From contig JAUWLN010000026.1 of assembly GCA_030613665.1 (NCBI GenBank), positions 1 through 15,330 on the forward strand: 15,330 bases of DNA, written 5' to 3'. A program made the translations under genes and the position numbers. The notes beneath the pieces were generated by a model. It was not told where the DNA came from. It worked only from the letters and a program-made list of their open reading frames with translations, and did not search any database. Shown piece after piece: positions 5,708 through 14,461 of the stretch (its first letter is position 1; each line of letters starts with the position of its first letter). Origin of the DNA: Dehalococcoidia bacterium (GTDB lineage: Bacteria; Chloroflexota; Dehalococcoidia; Dehalococcoidales; RBG-16-60-22).

Positions 5708-7228
5708 CTACTCAGCTTTCTTTTTCGCGGCCAACAACCGGTTGAGGGCATTGATGTACGCTTTGGCGCTTGCCACTATGATATCGGTATCCGCTCCTCG
5801 CCCGGTATAGGTAACGCCACCGCTCTCAATCCGGCACAGTACCTCGCCAATGGCGTCAATACCTTCGGTTATTGATTTAACGCTGAATTCGGTAAGCGTG
5901 TTGGGCATTTTGACTATCTTATCAACCGCTTTGAAGGCCGCATCAACCGGCCCGCTGCCCAGCGCAGCATCGGACTGCGCCTGTCCTTCAGAGTCGATTA
6001 TTATCACCGACGCTGTTGGAATGCCACGGTCGCCGCAGGAAATCTGAATGCGGTCGAGGTGGTAAACTTCTGAAACCGTGCGTTGCTCTTCGGCAACCAG
6101 CGATTCGATATCCCGGTCGGCTATTTCCTTCTTCTTATCCGCCAGCTCCTTGAAAGCACGGAAGACACGGGTGAAATCTTCATCTTCCAGGGTGTAGCCC
6201 AGCTCGGCCAGCCTCTCACGAAAGGCATGCCGCCCGCTCAATTTGCCCAGCACCAGGCTGCTTGATGGTATGCCCACGGTCTTGGGGTCCATAATTTCGA
6301 AGGTGATGGGCATCTTGATAACACCGTCCTGGTGTATCCCGGACTCATGCCGGAAGGCGTTGGCGCCAACGATGGCTTTATTCGGCTGCACGGAGAATCC
6401 GCTCAACTCGCTTACCATCCGGCTCGTCTTGTAGATTTGCCTGGTATCTATACCCGTATCGAGGTTAAATAAGTCGCGGCGGGTCTTGATAGCCATCACG
6501 ATTTCCTCAAGCGAAGCGTTGCCTGCTCGTTCCCCGATGCCATTGATGGTACATTCCACCTGTCTGACTCCTCGTCTGACCGCCTCCAGGCTATTCGCCA
6601 CCGCCAGGCCGAGGGCATTATGGCAGTGCACGCTGACCACTGTTTTTTCAATGCCAGGCACGTTCTGGAAAATGCCGTCGATCAGGCGGCCAAATTCCTC
6701 CGGAATAGAATAGCCCATGGTATCAGGGATGTTGAGCGTGACAGCACCGGCTTCAATAGCCACTTGAAGTATCTGGTGTAGATAGGCCGGTTCAGTCCGG
6801 CTGGCATCCATTGGTGAGAATTCAACGTTATCGGTGTAGCTTTTCGCACGGGATACCATGTCACGCGTCAATTGCAGAATTTCATCGCGGTCTTTTTTCA
6901 ACACGTGCATGAGGTGGATATCCGATGAAGATACGAATACGTGAATACAGGGATGCGCCGCACCTTTCACGGCCTCCCAGACGCGGTCAATGTCGTTCGC
7001 GTTCGCTCGCGCCAGACCGCAGATGATACTGCCGCGTATTTCCTCAGCGACAAGCTTCACCGACTCAAAATCGCCCGGTGAGCTGATGGGGAAGCCAGCC
7101 TCAATGACATCCACACCGAGCTTCTCAAGCTGTCTGGCGATTTCAAGTTTTTCATTAAGGTTGAGGCTGCCGCCGGCTGCCTGTTCGCCATCGCGCAATG
7201 TGGTGTCAAAGATGATTACTTTGTCCAT
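5708..7228 (-). CDS. leuA: 2-isopropylmalate synthase
   Basis: Condenses acetyl-CoA with 2-ketoisovalerate, the first committed step of leucine synthesis. The 506 residues include a TIM-barrel catalytic domain with FDTTLRDGEQ (7-16), metal-binding HxH at His201 and His203, NGIGERAGNASLEE (229-242) and NAFRHESGIHQDGV. A C-terminal domain from about residue 375 is the LeuA regulatory domain that binds leucine. Its presence, and the leu gene context, favour LeuA over homocitrate or citramalate synthase. The usual DGEQSPGASLN stretch reads DGEQAAGGSLN, a modest variation. The ATG has a good ribosome-binding site (GGGGGAGC). The gene follows ilvC after 41 bases and is directly followed by mgtC. 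Confidence 0.94.
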   Translation of the reverse strand: MDKVIIFDTTLRDGEQAAGGSLNLNEKLEIARQLEKLGVDVIEAGFPISSPGDFESVKLVAEEIRGSIICGLARANANDIDRVWEAVKGAAHPCIHVFVSSSDIHLMHVLKKDRDEILQLTRDMVSRAKSYTDNVEFSPMDASRTEPAYLHQILQVAIEAGAVTLNIPDTMGYSIPEEFGRLIDGIFQNVPGIEKTVVSVHCHNALGLAVANSLEAVRRGVRQVECTINGIGERAGNASLEEIVMAIKTRRDLFNLDTGIDTRQIYKTSRMVSELSGFSVQPNKAIVGANAFRHESGIHQDGVIKMPITFEIMDPKTVGIPSSSLVLGKLSGRHAFRERLAELGYTLEDEDFTRVFRAFKELADKKKEIADRDIESLVAEEQRTVSEVYHLDRIQISCGDRGIPTASVIIIDSEGQAQSDAALGSGPVDAAFKAVDKIVKMPNTLTEFSVKSITEGIDAIGEVLCRIESGGVTYTGRGADTDIIVASAKAYINALNRLLAAKKKAE

Positions 7229-7269
7229 CTCGCTCCCCCATTGTTATTTAACTATGGTAAGTTTTTCGT

Positions 7270-8262
7270 TTATTTGGCCAGCCACGACATCATCTTGCGC
7301 AGTTCAGCCCCGACTATCTCAATCGGGTGCTCCCTGTCCTTGCGCGTGAGCGCGTTGAATACCGGCAGACCAGCATGGTTCTCCAGAATCCACTCACGGG
7401 CAAAGGTGCCGTCCTGAATCTCGCCCAGAACCTCCCACAGGTTTTCTCTTACGCCTTCGTCAATTACCCGCGGACCTCTGGTTATATCGCCGTACCGAGC
7501 GGTATGGCTGACCGAGTCACGCATGAAGCTGATGCCGCCTTTGTATATCAGATCAACGATAAGTTTTAGCTCGTGGAGGCACTCAAAGTAAGCCAGTTCG
7601 GGCTGATAGCCAGCCTCCACCAGCGTTTCAAACGTAGCTTTGAGGAGAGAGGTAACTCCGCCGCAGAGTATTGTCTGCTCACCAAAGAGGTCTGTCTCGG
7701 TTTCCTCGGCGAAGGTCGTTTCCAGGACTCCGGCACGGGCGCAGCCTATGACTGCTGAGTAGGCCAGTGCCTTTTCTTTCGCCTGTCCGGAGGCATCCTG
7801 ATAGACGGCTATCAGCGCGGGGACGCCCTGCCCCTGGGTGAAGAACTCGCGGAGCAAAGTGCCCGGGCTCTTGGGCGCTATCATGGTTACATCGATGTCC
7901 GACGATGGCACAATCTGGCTGTAGTGGATGGTGAAGCCATGGGAAACCATGAGCATATTACCTTTAGATAATCCCGGTGCGATTTGCTCATTGTAGATTT
8001 TCTGATGCAGGTTATCCGGAGCCAGCAGCATGATGATATCAGCCGCTTTCGCCGCCTCTGTCACCGAGGTTACCTTAACGCCGTCAGCTTCAGCCCTCGC
8101 CTTGCTCTTACTGCCTTCCTGAAGCCCTACAATCACATCGCAGCCGCTATCTTTAAGGTTCAGTGACTGGCCACGCCCCTGGTTACCATAGCCGATAATG
8201 GCAATCATTTTGCCTTTCAGCAAACTCATATCTGCATCTTTTTCGTAATACACCTTGGCCAT
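7270..8262 (-). CDS. ilvC: Ketol-acid reductoisomerase, class I
   Basis: Isomerises and reduces acetolactate (or acetohydroxybutyrate) to the dihydroxy acid. The 330 residues are the class I (short) length. The N-terminal Rossmann domain has [10 protein letters not shown] (24-33), followed by the coenzyme loop [16 protein letters not shown], whose Ser residues suit NADPH. The C-terminal knotted domain shows [12 protein letters not shown] and [17 protein letters not shown], which carry the magnesium-binding acidic residues. The segment usually written APKGPGH reads APKSPGT here, so a commonly found His is Thr. This position varies between lineages. A 73-base spacer separates it from ilvN. A G-rich stretch sits about 14 bases before the ATG, so the ribosome-binding site is not ideally placed. 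Confidence 0.95.
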   Translation of the reverse strand: MAKVYYEKDADMSLLKGKMIAIIGYGNQGRGQSLNLKDSGCDVIVGLQEGSKSKARAEADGVKVTSVTEAAKAADIIMLLAPDNLHQKIYNEQIAPGLSKGNMLMVSHGFTIHYSQIVPSSDIDVTMIAPKSPGTLLREFFTQGQGVPALIAVYQDASGQAKEKALAYSAVIGCARAGVLETTFAEETETDLFGEQTILCGGVTSLLKATFETLVEAGYQPELAYFECLHELKLIVDLIYKGGISFMRDSVSHTARYGDITRGPRVIDEGVRENLWEVLGEIQDGTFAREWILENHAGLPVFNALTRKDREHPIEIVGAELRKMMSWLAK

Positions 8263-8335
8263 ATCTTTTTATTCAACCCCCTTTATCATTTATTCGCGCC
8301 TTTAGAATCTACGCTGATTCAGATTGAATCCGTAT

Positions 8336-8884
8336 TTACAATATCTTATATCCTTCCTTTCTAGTTTTTAACGGTCTTTCTTCAGCACGCAACTGGCCGG
8401 TACTTCCCCGCAGCATGGCGATGCTGCCTGTCCTGGCCACTTCTTTTATGCCAAAGCTCCGCAGCAAATTTAGCAGCGAATCAATTTTATCTTCATCGCC
8501 GGTTATCTCAATGGTCACCGAATCGCCCGCCACGTCGACAATGCTGGCACGGAAGATATCGACGATTTCAATTATTTCACTGCGGCTCGACGAGGTTGCC
8601 CTGACCTTTACCAGTGCCAGCTCCCGCACCGTGATATTATCGTCAGTAACGTCAAAAACCTTGACCACGTTAACCACCTTGCTTAATTGCTTTCTTACCT
8701 GCTCCAGAATACTGGCCGTACCATTAACCACGATGGTCATACGTGACAGGTCAGGCATCTCACTATGCCCCACGGCAATGCTTTCAATATTGAAGCCCCG
8801 CCTCCTAAACAGGCTCGCCATACGAGTCAGCACGCCGGGTTTGTCCTCAACCAGCGCCACCAGAGTATGCCTCATCTTCAACAA
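8336..8884 (-). CDS. ilvN: Acetolactate synthase small (regulatory) subunit, full length
   Basis: Regulatory subunit that activates IlvB and confers valine feedback. The 182 residues comprise an N-terminal ACT domain (about 5-82, with LVEDKPGVLTRMASLFRRRG) and the C-terminal small-subunit domain (about 85-160, with IVDIFRASIVDVAGDSVTIE). A short variable tail follows. The start chosen is a TTG at 8884 with a GGAGA site six bases upstream. An ATG at 8875 is the alternative and would shorten the protein by three residues. It follows a second, shorter small-subunit gene after 45 bases. The ACT domains of the two proteins are clearly similar, so this is a tandem paralogous pair. Confidence 0.93.
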   Translation of the reverse strand: MLKMRHTLVALVEDKPGVLTRMASLFRRRGFNIESIAVGHSEMPDLSRMTIVVNGTASILEQVRKQLSKVVNVVKVFDVTDDNITVRELALVKVRATSSSRSEIIEIVDIFRASIVDVAGDSVTIEITGDEDKIDSLLNLLRSFGIKEVARTGSIAMLRGSTGQLRAEERPLKTRKEGYKIL

Positions 8885-8929
8885 ATGCTGTCTCCGTATC
8901 TATTCCCGTAAAGGGCTATTTTCCTCACC

Positions 8930-9205
8930 TCATGCCGCGTCTTCAGTGGTGATATCCAGGACCTTCACGACATCGACTATTTTCTCCAGCTGTTTCCGGA
9001 CCTGCCCCAGTATCACCGCCGAGCCTGAGACTACAATGGCAACCCTGGTCAGGCCGGGCCGTCCACTGCCCTCAGTTTCTATGGTTTCGAGTACATTTAC
9101 GCTGTGTATATTGAAACCCCGCCTCCGGATGACGTTGGCCATGCGGTTCAAAACGCCGGGTTTATCCTCTACCAATGCCAGCAGAATATGCTTCGTAGCT
9201 GCCAT
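8930..9205 (-). CDS. Acetolactate synthase small subunit, ACT-domain-only paralogue
   Basis: A 91-residue single-ACT-domain protein with ILLALVEDKPGVLNRMANV and VRKQLEKIVDVVKVLDIT, both closely matching the first domain of the adjacent full-length IlvN. The C-terminal small-subunit domain is absent, and the frame ends in an ordinary TGA after TTEDAA. This resembles the short IlvN/IlvM subunits of enterobacterial isozymes rather than a broken gene. An insertion-like loop (ETEGSGRPGL) lengthens it compared with the paralogue. Two ATGs are adjacent. The second (9205) is preferred because AGGTGG lies about four bases away from it but only one base from the first (9208). It starts 18 bases after the ilvB stop. 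Its role in regulating IlvB alongside or instead of IlvN is inferred from position. Confidence 0.88.
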   Translation of the reverse strand: MAATKHILLALVEDKPGVLNRMANVIRRRGFNIHSVNVLETIETEGSGRPGLTRVAIVVSGSAVILGQVRKQLEKIVDVVKVLDITTEDAA

Positions 9206-9223
9206 CATGCCACCTTTTCGAGC

Positions 9224-10948
9224 CTATATATTGCTCACCTTCAGTTTCTTTGAATCTGAAATGGCCTTTATCGGTTGTTTGGGTTCCTCAATACTCTCGG
9301 CAACCGTTGCCCCGGGCGGAATCATGGGATAAACGTTTTCTTCCGGCTCCACCATAAAATCAATCAGGAACGGCCCGTTATGTGCCATCGCCTGTTCGAT
9401 TGCCGGGGCTACTTCTTCTTTATGCTTGACCTGCAACGCAGGTATACCGTACCCTTCGGCAATTTTAACAAAGTCGGGGCAGGATATCGGTGTGGCTACA
9501 TACCGCCCTTTATAAAACAGCTGTTGCCACTGTCTTACCATCCCCAGGTATCCATTATTGATAATGGCTATCTTGACCGGCGACTGCTCCTGGACGATAG
9601 TGCCCAACTCCTGAATGGTCATCTGAAAACCGCCGTCGCCGTCAATGCACCATACTGTGGTATCGGGGCAGCCAATCTGAGCCCCCAGAGCCGCCGGCAG
9701 GCCAAATCCCATCGTGCCGAGGCCTCCGGATGAAAGCAGCGTATTGGGCTTATTGAACCAGTAGTGCTGTGCCGCCCACATCTGGTGCTGCCCGACTCCA
9801 GTAACGATTATGGCTTCGCCCCGGGTTTTTTCATATATCTGGCGAACCACGTACTGCGGCAGAAGCCCATCGTCACCCCTGATATCGATTGATGGGTGTT
9901 CCTTCCGCCAATCATCGAGCTGATTAATCCAGCCAAGGCGGTCAACAGGAATAAGCTGTTTGTTCAGTGCCTGCAAAACCATCTTGACATCTCCCACGAT
10001 GGGTACGTCCACGCGGACATTCTTGCCAATCTCAGCCGGGTCAATATCAATGTGCACGATATGAGCGTGAGGGGCAAAGGCGCTTATTTTTCCCGTTACC
10101 CGATCATCAAATCTCATGCCAAGGGCGATAAGCACATCGGAGTTCTCGATGGCATAGTTCGCGTAGACCATTCCGTGCATGCCCACCATACCATAGCTGA
10201 GGGCGTGGCTCTCCGGGAAGCAGCCAACGCCCAGTAAGGTGGTCGCCACCGGTACCTGCGCCGTCTCGGCCAGGTATTTCAGTTCATCGTATGCCTTTGA
10301 AACATTGACCCCCCGCCCGGCAATGATAATGGGATGCTTGGCTTCGTTAATCAGTTTGGCCGCCTTCTTTATTTGCGCCGGATGACCCTGCAGCGTTGGT
10401 TTGTAGCCGGGTAAATCCAATTTGTCCGGATAGCTGAATTCAGTCTGCTCCAGAAACACGTCGCGGGGTATATCAATTAATATGGGCCCGGGACGCCCGG
10501 TGCGAGCCAAATGAAAAGCCTCTTTGATTACTGTAGCCAGGTGATTTACATCCATGACCAGATAGTTATGTTTGGTGATGGGCAGCGTTATACCGGTAAT
10601 ATCCGTTTCCTGGAAGGCATCACGGCCAATGAAATCCCTCCGGACCTGCCCGGTAATCGCGATTACCGGAACCGAATCAAGAAAGGCGTTGGCGATGCCG
10701 GTAACCAGATTGGTTGCTCCAGGACCGGATGTGGCGAAGCATACGCCTACTTTTCCCGTCGCCCGCGCATAGCCGTCAGCGGCGTGCGATGCTCCCTGTT
10801 CGTGGCGTACCAGAATATGCCGGAGCTGCGGATACTGCGGCAGGGTATCATAGAGTGGAATGACCGATCCACCGGGAAAACCAAAAATAATATCCACCCC
10901 TTCTTTTACCAAGCTTTCACATAAAACCTGTGCACCTGTCAGCTTCAT
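9224..10948 (-). CDS. ilvB: Acetolactate synthase large (catalytic) subunit
   Basis: Thiamine-diphosphate enzyme joining pyruvate with pyruvate or 2-ketobutyrate, the first shared step of valine, leucine and isoleucine synthesis. The 574 residues cover the three TPP-enzyme domains. GFPGGSVIPLYD (23-34) and RHEQGASHAADGYARATG carry the activating Glu50. The central domain has GRGVNVSKAYDEL and GMRFDDRVTGK. The TPP/Mg motif begins at GDGGF (437-441) and ends at INN (463-465). The C-terminal QWQQLFYKGRY matches acetolactate synthases rather than other family members. A perfect AGGAGG ribosome-binding site lies six bases before the ATG. It starts 12 bases after ilvD and is followed by two small-subunit genes. 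Confidence 0.96.
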   Translation of the reverse strand: MKLTGAQVLCESLVKEGVDIIFGFPGGSVIPLYDTLPQYPQLRHILVRHEQGASHAADGYARATGKVGVCFATSGPGATNLVTGIANAFLDSVPVIAITGQVRRDFIGRDAFQETDITGITLPITKHNYLVMDVNHLATVIKEAFHLARTGRPGPILIDIPRDVFLEQTEFSYPDKLDLPGYKPTLQGHPAQIKKAAKLINEAKHPIIIAGRGVNVSKAYDELKYLAETAQVPVATTLLGVGCFPESHALSYGMVGMHGMVYANYAIENSDVLIALGMRFDDRVTGKISAFAPHAHIVHIDIDPAEIGKNVRVDVPIVGDVKMVLQALNKQLIPVDRLGWINQLDDWRKEHPSIDIRGDDGLLPQYVVRQIYEKTRGEAIIVTGVGQHQMWAAQHYWFNKPNTLLSSGGLGTMGFGLPAALGAQIGCPDTTVWCIDGDGGFQMTIQELGTIVQEQSPVKIAIINNGYLGMVRQWQQLFYKGRYVATPISCPDFVKIAEGYGIPALQVKHKEEVAPAIEQAMAHNGPFLIDFMVEPEENVYPMIPPGATVAESIEEPKQPIKAISDSKKLKVSNI

Positions 10949-10960
10949 GGCTGGCCTCCT

Positions 10961-12637
10961 CTAGCCTCCGAATACCGCTCCGGTACTCGCCGAGCGTACT
11001 TTCTCGGCATAATATCTGAGATAACCGGTCTTTGCCTTCGGTTCAAACGCCGGCAATTGCGCCAGACGTTGCTCTATTTCCTGCTCCGTCAATTCTACTT
11101 CCAGTTTGTAATTCGGGATATCAACCACAATGGTATCCCCTTCTTTCAAAGCGGCAATCGGACCCCGGCTTGCCGCCTCCGGAGAAACGTGACCGATGGC
11201 AGCGCCGCGAGAGCCTCCGGAAAAACGCCCGTCGGTTATGAGAGCAACCTTATTATCTATTCCCAGACCGCTGAGAAGAGAGGTGGGAGTCAGCATCTCT
11301 CTCATACCCGGACCGCCTTTCGGTCCTTCGTAGCGGATAACGACCACGTCTCCCTCTTTTATAGCGCCGTCCATAATGGCCCTGGTTGCTTTCTCCTCGG
11401 AGTCAAATATCCTTGCCGGCCCGCGATGCGAGAGCATCTCTTCCGCTACCGCCGACCTCCGCACCACAGCGCCCTCAGGAGCGAGGTTGCCAAACAGTAT
11501 CGCCAGTCCGCCGGTCGCCGCGAAGGCATTATCCACCGGCCGTATTACATTACTATCCAGAATCCGGCTGCCGGCAATATTCTCGGCCAGTGTTTTACCA
11601 GTCGCCGTTTTCAAATCGAGCTTCAATAGCCCTTTTATTTCATTCATCACCGCCGATATACCGCCAGCATGGTTCAGGTCTTCAATATGATACTTGGTAT
11701 TTTCATCCACATATGCCGGCGACAGCTTGCAGAGGCAGGGCGTCTTCTGGCTTATCTCATTGACCAGCGTCAGTGGAAAGGCAAGGCCTGCCTCGTGAGC
11801 AATAGCCATCAAATGCAGCACCGAGTTGGTGCTGGCGCCAAGTGCCATATCAACAATCAAGGCATTGTGGATGGATTCCTTGCTGAGGAAATCACGGGGC
11901 CGGACGTTGTCCGCCAGCAGCCTCATTACCGCGCGCCCGGCATCCTTTGCCAGGCCACGCCGTCGGGCATCCACCGCCGGGATGGTGCCATTGCCTGGCA
12001 AGCCTATCCCTATGACCTCAATCAGGCAGTTCATGGTATTGGCGGTAAACATGCCCGAGCAACTGCCACAACCGGGGCAGGCGACCTTCTCCATCTGTTC
12101 CAATTCTTCTTCGCTCATTTTACCGCTGAGGACCTTGCCCACCCCCTCGAATACCGAGATGAGGTCAACTTTTGGGCCAGCGCTGCCGAAGCGACTGGCC
12201 AGCATGGGCCCGCCGCTGATGAAGATGGACGGGATGTTCAACCGCATTGCCGCCATGAGCATCCCGGGGACTATCTTGTCACAGTTCGGAATGAAAACGA
12301 GGGCGTCAAAGGCGTGTGCCTCGGCCACCGTTTCCACGGAATCGGCAATCAGTTCCCGGCTGGGCAGGCTGTATTTCATCCCGGGGTGGTTCATAACGAT
12401 GCCGTCACACACGGCAATAGTATTTACCTCAAAAGGAACGCCTCCTCCCTCTCGTACCCCCGCCTTCGCCGCCTGGGCGATGTCACGCAGGTGCATATGC
12501 CCGGGAACAATCTCGCTGTAGCTGTTTATTATGCCGACAAACGGTTTATCCATTTCCGAGCGATTGCAGCCCAGAGCGTACAGCAGGGAGCGGTGCGGCG
12601 CCCTTTCTATTCCTTTCTTGATAACATCGCTTTTCAA
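10961..12637 (-). CDS. ilvD: Dihydroxy-acid dehydratase
   Basis: Dehydrates 2,3-dihydroxy acids to the 2-keto acids of valine and isoleucine. The 558 residues match the IlvD/Edd family. Landmarks are [12 protein letters not shown] with cluster ligand Cys119, [17 protein letters not shown] (187-203), [20 protein letters not shown] (76-95), and [20 protein letters not shown] near the C-terminus. The position that holds a Cys ligand in [2Fe-2S] enzymes (TPCN) reads VPGH, as in E. coli IlvD, so an oxygen-sensitive [4Fe-4S] cluster is possible (inference). The start is TTG, supported by a GGAAGGGAG site eight bases upstream. It is the first gene of the operon, after a spacer with a promoter and a terminator-like hairpin. 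Confidence 0.95.
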   Translation of the reverse strand: MKSDVIKKGIERAPHRSLLYALGCNRSEMDKPFVGIINSYSEIVPGHMHLRDIAQAAKAGVREGGGVPFEVNTIAVCDGIVMNHPGMKYSLPSRELIADSVETVAEAHAFDALVFIPNCDKIVPGMLMAAMRLNIPSIFISGGPMLASRFGSAGPKVDLISVFEGVGKVLSGKMSEEELEQMEKVACPGCGSCSGMFTANTMNCLIEVIGIGLPGNGTIPAVDARRRGLAKDAGRAVMRLLADNVRPRDFLSKESIHNALIVDMALGASTNSVLHLMAIAHEAGLAFPLTLVNEISQKTPCLCKLSPAYVDENTKYHIEDLNHAGGISAVMNEIKGLLKLDLKTATGKTLAENIAGSRILDSNVIRPVDNAFAATGGLAILFGNLAPEGAVVRRSAVAEEMLSHRGPARIFDSEEKATRAIMDGAIKEGDVVVIRYEGPKGGPGMREMLTPTSLLSGLGIDNKVALITDGRFSGGSRGAAIGHVSPEAASRGPIAALKEGDTIVVDIPNYKLEVELTEQEIEQRLAQLPAFEPKAKTGYLRYYAEKVRSASTGAVFGG

Positions 12638-12662
12638 GTCGAAGTCTCCCTTCCAGGTCGGT

Positions 12663-12721
12663 AAAAAAAATGACGGCTACTTACGCACGGACCCAATATC
12701 CGGAAAAACGCAGCAGCCCGT
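12663..12721 (-). promoter_or_regulatory. Hairpin plus U8 tract in the ilvD leader (candidate attenuator)
   Basis: On the minus strand ACGGGCTGCT (12721-12712) pairs with AGTAGCCGT (12681-12673), giving nine pairs including one G-U and one bulged G. A weaker inner CGGA/TCCG stem lies in the loop. The stem is followed two bases later by eight T (12670-12663), the layout of an intrinsic terminator. It sits between the promoter and the ilvD start. No reading frame rich in Leu, Val or Ile codons occurs in the leader, so classical leader-peptide attenuation is not supported. Confidence 0.5.
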
Positions 12722-12726
12722 AACTC

Positions 12727-12756
12727 AAAATAGCATAGAACGAATTAGCTTGTCAA
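12727..12756 (-). promoter_or_regulatory. Sigma70-type promoter for the ilv-leu operon
   Basis: On the minus strand a perfect -35 box TTGACA (12756-12751) is followed after 18 bases by an extended -10 element, TG-C-TATTTT (the hexamer at 12732-12727). Transcription would start near 12720, about 83 bases before the ilvD TTG. The position between tsaC and ilvD suggests that ilvDBNC-leuACDB has its own promoter while also receiving read-through from the tsa genes. Confidence 0.65.
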
Positions 12757-12799
12757 ACCTGTGCACGTATAATGAACCAGATCCGTCCGAGCCTGAATT

Positions 12800-13447
12800 T
12801 TAAAGCGCTTGCAGAACCTGCCGTATCTCCAGCCAGCTGACCAGCCCCTGTCTCAGGAGCTGGGGAGGACTGACGGTCAAATCAACAATCGTGGAGAGTC
12901 CGCGTGACGTTATCGAACCCTGGTCCAGAACCAGGGCAACCTGTTCCATTGCCTCGCCGAGCATATTGAGCACTTCCGGTACGGAGTACGGCGTCGGCTG
13001 TCCACTGACATTGGCGCTCGTCGCCGTAATCGGCAGGTCGGTTATGGAGGCTAAATCCAGTATCACCCTGTTATCAGGTATCCTGATGCCGATTGTATCA
13101 CGCCCGGCAACCAGTAGAGACGGGACGATTTCTTTCCTGGGCAGCACCATTGTCAGAGCCCCGGGCAGGAAACTGGATGCCAGCTGTTCTGCCTCCGGAT
13201 TGATGTGTGCATACCTTTCCGCCACTTCCAGCGAATTGACCGCAACGTGCATGGGATTGGAGTAAGCGCGCCCCTTTAAGTTAAAGACCTTGACAATAGC
13301 TCTGGTATCAAGAGCATTGGCGGCCAGCGCATACCCGCTATCTGTCGGGCATACGATAACAGCACCTTTGCGGATAAGGCGCGCCGCCTTTCGGAGCACC
13401 CGCACCGATGGTTTCCCGGCTTTGATTTCTTCAATTTCAACCGACAT
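12800..13447 (-). CDS. tsaC: L-threonylcarbamoyladenylate synthase
   Basis: Makes threonylcarbamoyl-AMP from threonine, bicarbonate and ATP, the first step of t6A modification of ANN-decoding tRNAs. It is a YrdC/Sua5-domain protein of about 215 residues without the extra Sua5 domain. The active-site pair appears as FNLKGR (Lys and Arg), with SANVSGQ as the Ser-x-Asn motif. The family's PTDTVYGLG stretch reads PTDSGYALA, as in YciO relatives, but the SxN motif and tsa neighbours favour TsaC. The ATG at 13447 has a GAGGTG site four bases upstream. An upstream TTG at 13459 is possible but less likely. The start overlaps the end of tsaD by 11 bases, so translation is probably coupled. Confidence 0.9.
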   Translation of the reverse strand: MSVEIEEIKAGKPSVRVLRKAARLIRKGAVIVCPTDSGYALAANALDTRAIVKVFNLKGRAYSNPMHVAVNSLEVAERYAHINPEAEQLASSFLPGALTMVLPRKEIVPSLLVAGRDTIGIRIPDNRVILDLASITDLPITATSANVSGQPTPYSVPEVLNMLGEAMEQVALVLDQGSITSRGLSTIVDLTVSPPQLLRQGLVSWLEIRQVLQAL

Positions 13448-14456
13448 GCTGCACCTCAAGTGGCACGTTGGGAATCACATCAAGCGACAGGTCATTTGCC
13501 TGACCCCGTATCAGTCTGGCATGTCCCGCCGCCGCAATCATGGCCGCGTTATCCGTGCACATCGAGAGGGCGGGGAAATACACCTCGATTCCCTCCCTGT
13601 TACCGGCATCCGCGAACACTTCTCTCAACCGTCGGTTGGCTGAGACGCCGCCAGTAACACTGATGGCGGATACCTCACGCTGTCGGGCGGCCCGCAATGT
13701 CTTTACCAGCAGAACATCCACGACAGCTTCCTGAAAGCTGGCAGCAATGTCCTCCAGAGGCAGTGTTTCGCCGCTGGCAAGCTGGCCTTTGAAAGCGTTG
13801 ATGACGGACGTTTTCAGGCCGCTGAAGCTGAAATAGAACGTTTTCGCCTTCAACAAAGGCCGCGGGAAAGCAAAAGCTTTCCTGTCGCCCTGAACGGCCA
13901 GGCGGTCGATAACAGGCCCCCCGGGGAAACCGAGGTCGAGGAACTTGGCAATCTTGTCAAAAGCTTCCCCGGCAGCATCATCAACCGTGCCGCCGAGCAG
14001 TTCATACTGGCAGTAGTCCCGAACGTAGACCAGCAGGGTATGGCCACCGGACACCGTTAAGCAGACATGGGGCAGCGGGATTTCAGGGTTGCTCAACAGG
14101 TTAGCAAAGATATGCCCCTCGATGTGGTGCACCCCGACCAGCGGCACCTTCAACGAGTAGCTGAGCGTTTTTGCCGCCGCCACCCCGACCAGCAGAGAGC
14201 CGACCAGCCCCTGCTTTGCCGTTACCGCCACCGCCTCCACGTCACGCAGGCTTTTATCTCCGGCATCAAGCGCCTCATTGATAACGTAGCCGATGAGCTC
14301 GGTATGCCGCCGCGCGGCAATCTCCGGGACAACGCCGCCGTACTTACGGTGCAGTTCCAGTTGATTGGCGATGATATTGGACAGCACGGTTTTGCCGTCA
14401 GCCACCAGCGCCGCCGATGTTTCATCGCAGGAGGTCTCTATCCCCAGTACCAGCAT
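13437..14456 (-). CDS. tsaD: tRNA N6-adenosine threonylcarbamoyltransferase
   Basis: Transfers the threonylcarbamoyl group to A37 of tRNA within the TsaB-TsaD-TsaE complex. The 339 residues show the Kae1/TsaD family pattern: the ASKHA start MLVLGIETSCDETSAALV, EIAARRH, the metal-binding HxxxH at His111 and His115 (VHHIEGH), VSGGHT, and the late CTDNAAMIAAAGHARL block with the third ligand Asp. The conserved GPGLVGSLLVG reads KQGLVGSLLVG, a small change in the nucleotide-binding region. It follows tsaB by five bases and overlaps tsaC by 11 bases. The usual neighbour rimI is not between tsaB and tsaD here. Confidence 0.96.
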   Translation of the reverse strand: MLVLGIETSCDETSAALVADGKTVLSNIIANQLELHRKYGGVVPEIAARRHTELIGYVINEALDAGDKSLRDVEAVAVTAKQGLVGSLLVGVAAAKTLSYSLKVPLVGVHHIEGHIFANLLSNPEIPLPHVCLTVSGGHTLLVYVRDYCQYELLGGTVDDAAGEAFDKIAKFLDLGFPGGPVIDRLAVQGDRKAFAFPRPLLKAKTFYFSFSGLKTSVINAFKGQLASGETLPLEDIAASFQEAVVDVLLVKTLRAARQREVSAISVTGGVSANRRLREVFADAGNREGIEVYFPALSMCTDNAAMIAAAGHARLIRGQANDLSLDVIPNVPLEVQHVG

Positions 14457-14461
14457 CTCAT

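Noticed and set aside
5708..7228. leuA as citramalate or homocitrate synthase
   Set aside because: The LeuA regulatory domain, the NAFRHESGIHQDGV segment and the adjacent leuC/leuD/leuB genes fit isopropylmalate synthase best.
8930..9205. Short small subunit as a frameshifted or truncated pseudogene
   Set aside because: It has a ribosome-binding site, a complete ACT domain and a clean stop, and the sequence after the stop does not continue into the C-terminal domain. A genuine short subunit is more likely.
8415..9332. 305-codon open frame on the plus strand
   Set aside because: It covers both small-subunit genes and the end of ilvB in antisense. The protein is Ser/Thr/Leu-rich low-information sequence mirroring the real genes.
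11669..12664. 331-codon open frame on the plus strand
   Set aside because: It lies antisense within ilvD, which has full family motifs. Its translation shows no recognisable domain, and long antisense frames are expected opposite GC-rich genes.
12638..12799. T-box riboswitch ahead of ilvD
   Set aside because: The leader is only about 80 bases from the predicted start, too short for a T-box, and no specifier-loop or T-box-like conserved sequence is visible.
12803..12810. Palindrome AAGCGCTT at the end of tsaC as a terminator
   Set aside because: It is only eight bases with no loop and no following U run, and lies within the coding end of tsaC.
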